From Betaproteobacteria bacterium RIFCSPLOWO2_02_FULL_68_150 (lineage in GTDB: Bacteria; Pseudomonadota; Gammaproteobacteria; Burkholderiales; SG8-39), in NCBI GenBank assembly GCA_001771975.1, contig MERE01000020.1, forward strand, positions 1 through 38,626: a DNA stretch of 38,626 nt, given 5' to 3'. Position 1 is the stretch's first letter; each line of letters opens with the position of its first letter. The notes beneath the pieces were generated by a model that did not search any database, was not told where the DNA came from, and was given only the letters and a program-made list of their open reading frames with translations. The position numbers and the translations under genes were made by a program. Positions 16,193-23,764 of the stretch are shown one piece after another.

Positions 16193-18892
16193 ATGAGAAA
16201 TGAAAAGCAGGCGAAGCAACAATCGGAGCTTTTGAGTGGCGCGCACTTCCTTCGTTGCGCGCTCCAGGTTAATCCTCATCATTACGCAGAGACGTACCGC
16301 GGAAAGAAGAGTTCGGGACTCGATGAGTCCGGGTATGTCAAGGCTGTTCTGGAGAAGGCGCAAGAACTCGACATTCGCGTACTTGCGATCACGGATCACA
16401 ACCACGTTGGGAGCGTCAAAGCATTCCGGGACGCGGCCAAGCCTTTAGGAATCACGGTATTTCCGGGATTCGAAATAAGCTCACAAGAAGGCATTCACGT
16501 GCTCAGCTTGTATGACGTCGATACGCCCGTGGCCAGCCTGGAAAGGTTCTTGGGCCAACTTGGGATCACCGATACCTCGCCCCAGTCCTCCCTCTCCAAT
16601 CATTCTTTTTCGAGCTTGCTGGAAACCGTGAAGGCTCAGGGGGGCCTCACGATTGCTGCTCACGTCACTCTTGATGACGGTTGCCTGAAGAAGCTGACCG
16701 GGCAATCCCGCATCGCCGCATGGCGAGATCCGAACCTTCTCGCGGTTCAGATTCCGGGAAATGTGGAAGACCTACCTCCGGAGTACAAGTCCATCGTCCA
16801 GAACAAGAACCCTGACTATCGTCGCGACCACGCTGCAGGCAAAGCGTTGGCAGTTGCGGTCGTCAATGCAAAGGACGTATGCAAGGCGGAAGACTTGGCT
16901 GATCCTTCTGCGAGTTGCTTCATCAAGATGTCATGGCCCTCTCTGGAGGCTATACGTCAAGCATTCCTCGACCCTGAATCGCGCGTACGACTCAATTCTG
17001 ACCCGGCGCCGGAAGAGCACGCGGAGATCACGGAGATTGCCTGGGAGGGAGGGTTTCTTGGGGGCGGGGAAGTTCGTTTCAACGACAACTTGAATGTCCT
17101 GATTGGCGGACGCGGTACCGGGAAATCCACGGTCATCGAAAGCCTGCGATACGTGCTGCAGCTCGATCCATTGGGTGCGGACGCGCAGAAGACGCACGCA
17201 AACATGGTCAAGGACGTCATTCGGAGCGGCACCAAGATTTCACTCAAAGTTCGCACGCGATCGCCCGACACGCGCGACTACGTGATCGAGCGCACGGTAC
17301 CGAATCCTCCGATCGTGCGAGAAGTGAATGGCGCGATCGCACGGCTGACGCCACGCGACATACTCCCCAGGGTCGAGGTCCTCGGGCAGCACGAGATCGC
17401 CGAACTGGCTCGACAACCGGATAAGCTCACTCAACTATTAAACCGGTTTCGAAAGTCCAAGACGGACATCGGGGGGGCGAAGCAAGCCGCTCTGCGGGGC
17501 CTCGAACAATCCAGAGGGCGGTTGAAGGAGATCCAAGCGCAGTCCGCGCAAATCGGTGATCGGCTCTCGAAGCTTCCTGCATTGGAGGAGATGCTCAAGC
17601 GTTTCCAACAGGCAGGACTGGAAGATCGTCTCAAGGAACAAAGTCTTCTCGTGCGTGAGGAGCGCATCCTCAAGACAGCGTACGAGCGCATTTCGGAATT
17701 CCAGGAGACAGTAAAAGGCATTCGCGACATGCTGCCGCTCGACACGGCATTTGCTTCGCCGAAGGCATTAGAGGGACTGCCATCCGCTCATCTGTTTCTG
17801 GAGATTGAGGGATCCTTTGCCAATTTGAGCAGAGATGTAACTAGGCTTATCGGCGAGATCGAGAAGGCAATCGGCACATGCAAGTCCTCGGTCGATGCGA
17901 CGGCCGGTAGGTGGCGCGAGCATCAGGCTGCGGTGCAGCAACGATACGAGAAGCTCCTTCGCGAGCTTCAGCGCGCTAGTGTCGACGGCGAGGAGTTCAT
18001 CCGTCTCCGTAAGCAACTTGAGGAGTTAAGGCCTCTGAGAGATCGAAAGAAAGCGCTCGACAAGCAGCTTCAAGAGGAAATCGCTAGGCGCGACGAACTG
18101 CTCGTTCAGTGGGAAGAGGTCCTGCGGCTGGAGTTTCAGGAAATCCAGGCAGCCGCGCAGACCGTAAGCAAGCAGCTCAAAAATCAGCTTCGAGTTGACG
18201 TCAAGATTAGCGGCGATCGAACGCCCTTGGAAAGTTTCCTGCGGGATCACATCGGCGGCCGGTTGACCGAGACGGTCGACCGCATCTCCGGAATGGATCA
18301 ACTGTCCCTCAGGCAGTTCGCCGCCGCGTGCCGCCAAGGAGGTGCCACGCTCATTGTCGACTACGGCATCCCGAACTCGCAAGCCGATCGTATCGCGAAT
18401 GCGCTGCCAGACATTCTCTTGCAACTCGAGGAGCTATACCTACCGCCCACGACGGATATCGCCCTGAACGTCTCGCCGGAGGCAGCGCAACCGGAGTGGA
18501 AACTGCTCAAAGACCTCTCAACAGGGCAAAAGGCAACAGCCGTACTCCTTCTACTCCTGCTTGAAAGTGACGCGCCGCTCGTGGTGGACCAACCTGAAGA
18601 CGATCTAGACAACCGCTTTGTCACCGACACCATCGTTCCGAGAATGCGTGCCGAGAAGCGCAGGCGGCAGTTCATCTTCGCGACGCATAACGCCAACATT
18701 CCGGTACTGGGAGACGCGGAGCAGATCGTCGGTTTGTCTCCGGCCGGGGAGGCGGTCGGTGACGGGACCATCAAACTTCGGCCGGAGCACATGGGTTCGA
18801 TCGACTCGAAACCAGTCCGGGAATTGGTCGAAGAAGTTCTGGAGGGTGGCAAGGAAGCGTTCGAACGTCGTCGCGCAAAGTACGGTTTCTAG
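16193..18892 (+). CDS. TrlF-like PHP domain and SMC/ABC ATPase
   Basis: An 899-residue protein. The ATG at 16193 with GGGAG before it is preferred to a TTG at 16160 inside the helicase gene. The N-terminal 240 residues form a PHP phosphoesterase domain (NPHHYAE near 27, ITDHNHVG near 66, PGFEIS, GIHVL, AAHVT). An SMC/ABC ATPase follows: Walker A GGRGTGKST near 305, a long charged coiled coil at about 430-700, signature LSTGQK near 775, Walker B PLVVDQPEDDLDN near 793 and ATHN near 831. Family knowledge points to ATP-driven cleavage or modification of nucleic acid in biological conflict systems. The first PHP motif is NxHH rather than the usual DxHxH, so metal binding may be altered. Spacing of 10 bases from the helicase shows one operon; GC is lower than in the helicase. 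Confidence 0.88.
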   Translation: MRNEKQAKQQSELLSGAHFLRCALQVNPHHYAETYRGKKSSGLDESGYVKAVLEKAQELDIRVLAITDHNHVGSVKAFRDAAKPLGITVFPGFEISSQEGIHVLSLYDVDTPVASLERFLGQLGITDTSPQSSLSNHSFSSLLETVKAQGGLTIAAHVTLDDGCLKKLTGQSRIAAWRDPNLLAVQIPGNVEDLPPEYKSIVQNKNPDYRRDHAAGKALAVAVVNAKDVCKAEDLADPSASCFIKMSWPSLEAIRQAFLDPESRVRLNSDPAPEEHAEITEIAWEGGFLGGGEVRFNDNLNVLIGGRGTGKSTVIESLRYVLQLDPLGADAQKTHANMVKDVIRSGTKISLKVRTRSPDTRDYVIERTVPNPPIVREVNGAIARLTPRDILPRVEVLGQHEIAELARQPDKLTQLLNRFRKSKTDIGGAKQAALRGLEQSRGRLKEIQAQSAQIGDRLSKLPALEEMLKRFQQAGLEDRLKEQSLLVREERILKTAYERISEFQETVKGIRDMLPLDTAFASPKALEGLPSAHLFLEIEGSFANLSRDVTRLIGEIEKAIGTCKSSVDATAGRWREHQAAVQQRYEKLLRELQRASVDGEEFIRLRKQLEELRPLRDRKKALDKQLQEEIARRDELLVQWEEVLRLEFQEIQAAAQTVSKQLKNQLRVDVKISGDRTPLESFLRDHIGGRLTETVDRISGMDQLSLRQFAAACRQGGATLIVDYGIPNSQADRIANALPDILLQLEELYLPPTTDIALNVSPEAAQPEWKLLKDLSTGQKATAVLLLLLLESDAPLVVDQPEDDLDNRFVTDTIVPRMRAEKRRRQFIFATHNANIPVLGDAEQIVGLSPAGEAVGDGTIKLRPEHMGSIDSKPVRELVEEVLEGGKEAFERRRAKYGF

Positions 18893-18901
18893 GAGGCGAG
18901 A

Positions 18902-20131
18902 ATGCTACGAGCCGAGTTGCAGGAACTGATCAGAAACGGCGAGAGCTCAGGAGTCGAATTCAAGCTAGATGCCCTTCAGAACTACGAGCTCGCCAAGGAG
19001 ATCGTTGCGTTCGCAAACTTCGCTGGCGGGGTGGTGCTGCTCGGCGTCGCCGATGACGGCAGCGTGCAGGGAATCACGCGCGCCAACCTCGAGGAGTGGG
19101 TGATGGAACTGTGCCGTAGCAACGTTGATCCCCCAATTATTCCCTATTACGAAGCGTTTCCAGACTTTGAGCCTGGCCGAACGGTGGTAGCTGTGCGGGT
19201 CCTTCAAGGGCCCGACAAGCCCTATGCGTGGGTGCACCACAATCGCCGGACCTACTGTATTCGCGTCGGCACCACCTCGCGTGAGGCGAGCCGCGAGGAG
19301 CTCGAACGCATGTTCCAGGAAGCGGGCGGTCTCCGGTACGGCATGAAGCCACTCCCCGGCGCGGCTTTTGAAGACCTCGATCTGCGCCGTCTCAAGGATT
19401 ATTTCGGCCGAGTCCTTGGGCAACACTTTCCCGCGGACCCCGATAGCACTGGGTGGTGTCGCTTACTCTCCAACCTTGAACTAATGGTGGCCGCAGGCGA
19501 CCGGACCGTCCCCACCGTTGACGGAATGCTGCTGTTCGGTCGCAACCCGAAGCGCTTTCTTCCACAGTCGGGGGTCCGGGCGATTGCCTACCCAGGGCAC
19601 CTACCGGATTACGCCGCCCGAGCCGATCAGGAGTTGGTTGGCCCGATGGTTCCCCTTCTGTCTGAATCCGGCAGCCCTCCCGAAGTTGTCATGGTCGAGA
19701 ATGGTTTAGTCGAGCAGGCACTCGACTTCGTCAATCGCAATACGCAGCCGGAGGCCCGGATCGAAAACGGGACGCGCGTCGATTGCAGAGCCTATCCGGT
19801 CGAAGTACTTCGAGAGGCGATTGTCAACGCGCTCGTTCACCGCGATTACACCATCGCGGGGACAGACATCACGATGACGATCTTCAACAACCGGCTAGAG
19901 ATCCAGAGCCCCGGCCGCTTACCAAATACAGCGACCGTGGAGGCCCTCAAATCAGGCTTTCGCTACGCTCGCAACCAGATGCTCGTAAACATCATGCGCG
20001 ACTACCGTTACGTCGAATTCCGCGGCATGGGCATCCGCGACAAGATCATTCCGGGGATGCGCGCGCACAACGGCACCGAGGCGGTATTTGTAGAAGGCGG
20101 TCATTCTTTCGCCGTGACGTTGCTCCAGTAG
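18902..20131 (+). CDS. Schlafen AlbA_2 domain / RecG C-terminal HATPase-like protein
   Basis: A 409-residue protein of the class often labelled ATP-binding or RNA-binding domain protein. Residues 1-130 form a Schlafen AlbA_2 domain: GESSGVEFK at 13-21, then IVAFANFAGGVVLLGVAD and the closing IRVGTTSREAS. The two Glu and the Lys of the first motif are where Schlafen nucleases place their acidic residues. The C-terminal half resembles the HATPase_c_4 (RecG C-terminal) domain, with VLREAIVNALVHRDY near 304, NNRLEIQSPGRLP and FRGMGIRDKII. A winged helix often found at the end of such proteins is absent. GAGGCGAGA before the ATG is a good ribosome-binding site, 9 bases after the TrlF-like gene. 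Role in defence is inferred from its position; RNA cleavage or transcriptional control are both possible. Confidence 0.85.
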   Translation: MLRAELQELIRNGESSGVEFKLDALQNYELAKEIVAFANFAGGVVLLGVADDGSVQGITRANLEEWVMELCRSNVDPPIIPYYEAFPDFEPGRTVVAVRVLQGPDKPYAWVHHNRRTYCIRVGTTSREASREELERMFQEAGGLRYGMKPLPGAAFEDLDLRRLKDYFGRVLGQHFPADPDSTGWCRLLSNLELMVAAGDRTVPTVDGMLLFGRNPKRFLPQSGVRAIAYPGHLPDYAARADQELVGPMVPLLSESGSPPEVVMVENGLVEQALDFVNRNTQPEARIENGTRVDCRAYPVEVLREAIVNALVHRDYTIAGTDITMTIFNNRLEIQSPGRLPNTATVEALKSGFRYARNQMLVNIMRDYRYVEFRGMGIRDKIIPGMRAHNGTEAVFVEGGHSFAVTLLQ

Positions 20132-20144
20132 AGGCGTTGCACAA

Positions 20145-23100
20145 ATGAACAATGGGCGCCTCATCGAATCCGCCTTTCCGCTTAAGCAAGCTTCGCTTGA
20201 CTCGGTGCACGAGAAAAACGTCCGCCACGGGCACATCTCGACGCTACACATCTGGCCGGCGCGGAGGCCGCTGGCAGCGTGCCGCGCTGCACTGATCGCG
20301 ACGTTGCTTCCCGATCCAGGCAGCGCGGAGAAAAGAACGGAGCTGCTCGAACGAATCGGTGGCAGGCTCGAACCGAAGCTGATCAGGAAGAAACTGCCCT
20401 CGGGCAAGGTCGAGGAGATTGCGGCCTTCGAGACAGTTGGCGGCATTTTGCATTGGGGCCGCGAATCCGATCCGGACATCAATTGGTTCCGCGCCGAAAT
20501 CCGCAAAGCCTACGGTGGCCGCGCGCCGCGCGTGCTTGATCCGTTCGCGGGTGGCGGTGCTATTCCACTGGAGGCGATGCGCCTTGGGTGCGAGGTGACT
20601 GCGGTAGATATCAATCCGGTCGCCTGGTTCATCCTGAAGTGCACGCTCGAATATCCGCAGAAGCTCGCCGGGCAGAAGCGGCGGCTGCCCGACTTTGCCT
20701 TACAGGACCGGGAGTTCATGGGGGCGTTCTTTAAGGCGCAGGGATTGAAGGGTGCGCTCCTTCGCACGCGCCTTGAGCGGCTCGGGCTCGGCGAGGACCC
20801 CGCGCCGCAGCTCACCGGAATCGAGGCGGGCGATCCACTTTTAGAGGCAGATCTCGCGTGGCATGTGCGCGCGTGGGGCCGCTGGGTGCTTGCGCGTGCG
20901 CGGAAAGACCTCGCCCGTTTCTATCCCACTTACGCCGAGTTCGAGCCGGTAGATGGTTCCCCGCGCGAACCGAAGAAGAGCAAAGGCCTTCAGTTCGTGC
21001 CGCTCGACACCGAGGGGCGTGCGAATGTGGATGCCCTGAACGCCGAGTTCGACGAGAAATACCTTGCCGACGGGCGCAACGCTCGCTGGGTCGCGAAGCC
21101 CACGGTTGCCTACCTCTGGGCGCGCACGGTCGCGTGCAAGAACTGCCGCGCAACCGTGCTGCTCCTTAAGACGCGGTGGCTTTGCAGGAAGGACACGAAG
21201 CGGGTGCTCCTTGGGATAGAGCCAAACAAGGAGAAGACAGGCATCGTATTCGGTGTTGAGCAAAACGTACCGGTCGTCGGCGCGAACGCGGCCGCGCGGC
21301 GCGAGCACGACAAACGCATCGGTGCGGGCACAATGTCGCGTTCAGGCGCTCAGTGTCTGTGCTGTAAGGCCGTTATCGAGATGGAGGACATCCGCCTTGA
21401 AGGTCGCGCCGGCCGCTTGGGCACTGTGATGACTGCGGCTGTCGTAGATGGGCAGGACGGCAAGGAGTACCGGCTGCCAACTGAGGTGGAGTTGCGCGCA
21501 GCTGAGGAAGCCGCGCGCGAGGTGCCAAGGGTCTTCGCTGATATTCCCTTCGGACTGCCGACTGAGCCGCTACCGAGCAAAGAAGCGCTCGGCTTTCGCG
21601 TTCCACTATACGGCATTGACCAGTGGCACAAGCTGCATACATCCCGGCAACTAGTCGCTCTCGGAACGCTACTGAGAGCAATTAGAAACGCGACAGAGGC
21701 TACCGCTTCCTTTGGCTATTCGCAGCTTTGGTCACAAGCGCTTGCGATGTTCCTGGCAGCAGCCCTCGACCGAACCGCAAACTATCTGAGCACGTTGTGT
21801 ATCTGGGAATCAGTGGCAGAGGAAGTCAAACAAACGTTTCTCCGTTTTGCTCTTCCGATCACTTGGGACTTCGGGGAAGGGAACCCCCTCGCGCCAAATG
21901 AGCGCTTCTTCATCGGCGCCATCGCCAATGTTGCAGATGTCTTGGATCGCCTACTCAATGCCGTTACTGCTTGGTCTTCTTCTCCGACGGTTGAGGCGCG
22001 AAGTGCAACCGCTGCCTCCGCGAGTACCTTTGACTTGGTCCTGACTGATCCGCCGTATTACGACGCTATACCCTATTCGGATCTGATGGATTTCTTTTAC
22101 GTTTGGCTGCGACGCGTTCTGGCGGGGCAAGACGCCGAGATCGACCGGGCATTCTCGATGCCCTTGGGGCCAAAGTGGGATGCCCAAACGGAAGACGGCG
22201 AGTTAATCGATGATGCATCACGGTTTGCTGGCGACGGTGCAAAGTCCAAGCGAGCCTATGAGGAGGGAATGTTCCGTTCGTTTCGGCGTTGCCAGGAGGC
22301 ACTGAACGTCGACGGGCGCATGGTGGTTGTATTCGCGAACAAGAAACCTGACGCGTGGGAAACGCTTGCTAGTGCAATGATCCGAGCCGGTTTTGTAGTA
22401 GATGGGTCTTGGCCAATCATGACGGAGATGAGAGGTGGTGTTAGGAATTTCGGGAGGGCGTCGCTGGCTTCTTCTGTATGGCTGGTGTGCCGCAAGCGCT
22501 CCGAAGCCGCGCGCCCCGGCTGGGACAACCGGGTGTTGGAAGATATGCATCGAAACATCACGCTGAAGCTGCGCGAGTTCTGGGACACAGGGATTCGTGG
22601 CCCGGACTTCGTGTGGGCAGCAACGGGTCCGGCGCTGGAGGCGTACAGCCAGCACCCGGCGGTGAAGAAGGCGAACAATCCCGGCGAATTGATGACGGTG
22701 TCGGAGTTCCTCAAGCACGTACGCCGGATTGTGGTGGACTTCGTGGTCGGCCGGGTGCTGCTTGGGGATGCGTCGAGCGAGGAGGCTTCGGGGCTAGACG
22801 ACGTAACCAGCTACTACCTTCTGCACCGGCACGACTTCGGGTTGAAAGAGGCACCGGCTGGCACGTGCATCCTGTACGCGCTCTCGTGCGGGCTCTCCGA
22901 TCGGGAACTTGCCGATCAATACGACCTGCTCGTACGCACGGGCGGCAAGGACGAGGCCGAGGCAGACGACGACGTGGAGGAGGTGGAAGGCGAGGAAGAA
23001 GGCTCCAAGGGTTCGGGCAGCAGGGTGAAACTCAAACCCTGGCAGCAGAGAAAGGTCCGCAGCCTCGGCTATGAGACCGCAGGCGGCCGGGCGGCGCCAC

Positions 23101-23330
23101 TGATTGACCAGGTGCATCGGCTCATGCACCTGTGGAAGTCCGGCGAGGTAGTGAAGGTAAACGAATACTTGGATGCGCGCGCGCTGCGCCAGAACAGGAT
23201 GTTCCACCACCTGCTGCAGGCGCTGATCGAGCTCGCACCGCACGCGAGCGAGGAACGCTCGCTACTGGAGTCGATCAGCAATCACGTCGTTGCACGCGGC
23301 GTGGCGCCGCAGGAGGAGTTGCGACTGTGA
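20145..23330 (+). CDS. DUF1156 DNA methylase with zinc-ribbon insert (methylase of an Hma-type system)
   Basis: A 1061-residue predicted DNA amino-methyltransferase. The N-terminus is DUF1156 (ESAFPLKQASLDSVHEKN, GHISTLHIWPARRPLAA). The SAM-binding motif DPFAGGGAIPLEA lies near residue 132 and catalytic DPPYYDAIPYSDL near 635. Between them is an insert with CKNC near 331 and CLCC near 405, a likely zinc ribbon. The C-terminal 200 residues include a Glu/Asp-rich linker near 940. DPPY suggests N6-adenine or N4-cytosine methylation. In this gene context it probably marks host DNA. Base composition is uneven inside the gene: about 21650-22480 is clearly poorer in GC than the parts on each side. 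It starts 13 bases after the Schlafen gene and its stop overlaps the next start (GTGA). Confidence 0.9.
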   Translation: MNNGRLIESAFPLKQASLDSVHEKNVRHGHISTLHIWPARRPLAACRAALIATLLPDPGSAEKRTELLERIGGRLEPKLIRKKLPSGKVEEIAAFETVGGILHWGRESDPDINWFRAEIRKAYGGRAPRVLDPFAGGGAIPLEAMRLGCEVTAVDINPVAWFILKCTLEYPQKLAGQKRRLPDFALQDREFMGAFFKAQGLKGALLRTRLERLGLGEDPAPQLTGIEAGDPLLEADLAWHVRAWGRWVLARARKDLARFYPTYAEFEPVDGSPREPKKSKGLQFVPLDTEGRANVDALNAEFDEKYLADGRNARWVAKPTVAYLWARTVACKNCRATVLLLKTRWLCRKDTKRVLLGIEPNKEKTGIVFGVEQNVPVVGANAAARREHDKRIGAGTMSRSGAQCLCCKAVIEMEDIRLEGRAGRLGTVMTAAVVDGQDGKEYRLPTEVELRAAEEAAREVPRVFADIPFGLPTEPLPSKEALGFRVPLYGIDQWHKLHTSRQLVALGTLLRAIRNATEATASFGYSQLWSQALAMFLAAALDRTANYLSTLCIWESVAEEVKQTFLRFALPITWDFGEGNPLAPNERFFIGAIANVADVLDRLLNAVTAWSSSPTVEARSATAASASTFDLVLTDPPYYDAIPYSDLMDFFYVWLRRVLAGQDAEIDRAFSMPLGPKWDAQTEDGELIDDASRFAGDGAKSKRAYEEGMFRSFRRCQEALNVDGRMVVVFANKKPDAWETLASAMIRAGFVVDGSWPIMTEMRGGVRNFGRASLASSVWLVCRKRSEAARPGWDNRVLEDMHRNITLKLREFWDTGIRGPDFVWAATGPALEAYSQHPAVKKANNPGELMTVSEFLKHVRRIVVDFVVGRVLLGDASSEEASGLDDVTSYYLLHRHDFGLKEAPAGTCILYALSCGLSDRELADQYDLLVRTGGKDEAEADDDVEEVEGEEEGSKGSGSRVKLKPWQQRKVRSLGYETAGGRAAPLIDQVHRLMHLWKSGEVVKVNEYLDARALRQNRMFHHLLQALIELAPHASEERSLLESISNHVVARGVAPQEELRL
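23311..23318 (+). promoter_or_regulatory. ribosome-binding site of the Fic remnant
   Basis: AGGAGGAG inside the last codons of the methylase gene lies 8 bases before the GTG at 23327. It decides that start and shows that the Fic reading frame was translationally coupled to the methylase. Confidence 0.6.
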
Positions 23331-23695
23331 AGTCTTTCGAACCCGCCTATCTGGAGCGACCAGTGTCGCAGAACCTGCTGCGCAGCGTGGGACTGCTGCG
23401 GGAGTTCAAGGGGCGGCAGGATTTGCACAAGCGGTGGGTGCCCCAAGCGCTCCAAACGCTCCGGCAGGCGGCGATCATTCAGAGCACCGAGTCGTCGAAC
23501 CGCATTGAGGGCGTGACCGCGCCGCTGAAACGCATTCAGGCGCTGGTGGCCGAAAAGACCACGCCGGGCGACCGGTCGGAGCACGAAATTGCAGGCTATC
23601 GAGACGTCTTGGACATCATCCACGCCAACCACGCTGCGATTCTGATCATGCAACCCAGCGTCCAAACAACCGGCGCTGGCACACATAGTACGTAA
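23327..23695 (+). pseudogene. truncated Fic family protein (N-terminal inhibitory part only)
   Basis: The 122-residue frame matches the N-terminal Fic domain: a conserved start (FEPAYLERPVSQNLLRSVG), then RWVPQALQTLRQAAIIQSTESSNRIEG and ISGY-like HEIAGYRDVLDIIHANH. SNRIEG near residues 56-62 fits the (S/T)xxxE(G/N) inhibitory motif that class II Fic enzymes carry before the core. The Fic core with HPFxxGNGR, needed to transfer AMP, is missing: after HANHAAI the sequence turns into an unrelated 18-residue tail and stops. AT-rich DNA follows the break. A complete Fic enzyme would need about 200 more residues. It is most simply a deletion remnant, but the good ribosome-binding site means the inhibitory part may still be made. 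Confidence 0.75.
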
Positions 23696-23707
23696 TTATT
23701 AGGTACT
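23687..23707. repeat. inverted repeat in AT-rich scar after the Fic break
   Basis: AGTAC, an 11-base AT-rich spacer and GTACT form an inverted repeat at the point where the Fic frame is lost. A further TACGTA lies at 23720-23725. The 23680-23735 stretch is AT-rich compared with both neighbouring genes. It may be the trace of a lost or degraded mobile element, or a promoter region for the ATPase gene. Confidence 0.3.
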
Positions 23708-23764
23708 GAATAAGACTCCGTACGTATATAGGCGTCTAGATCACGGTTCAGAGAGGAAGCCCCG

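Noticed and set aside
12658-16194. Two long antisense frames opposite the helicase gene
   Set aside because: The helicase motifs on the forward strand are complete; the antisense products are low-complexity shadows.
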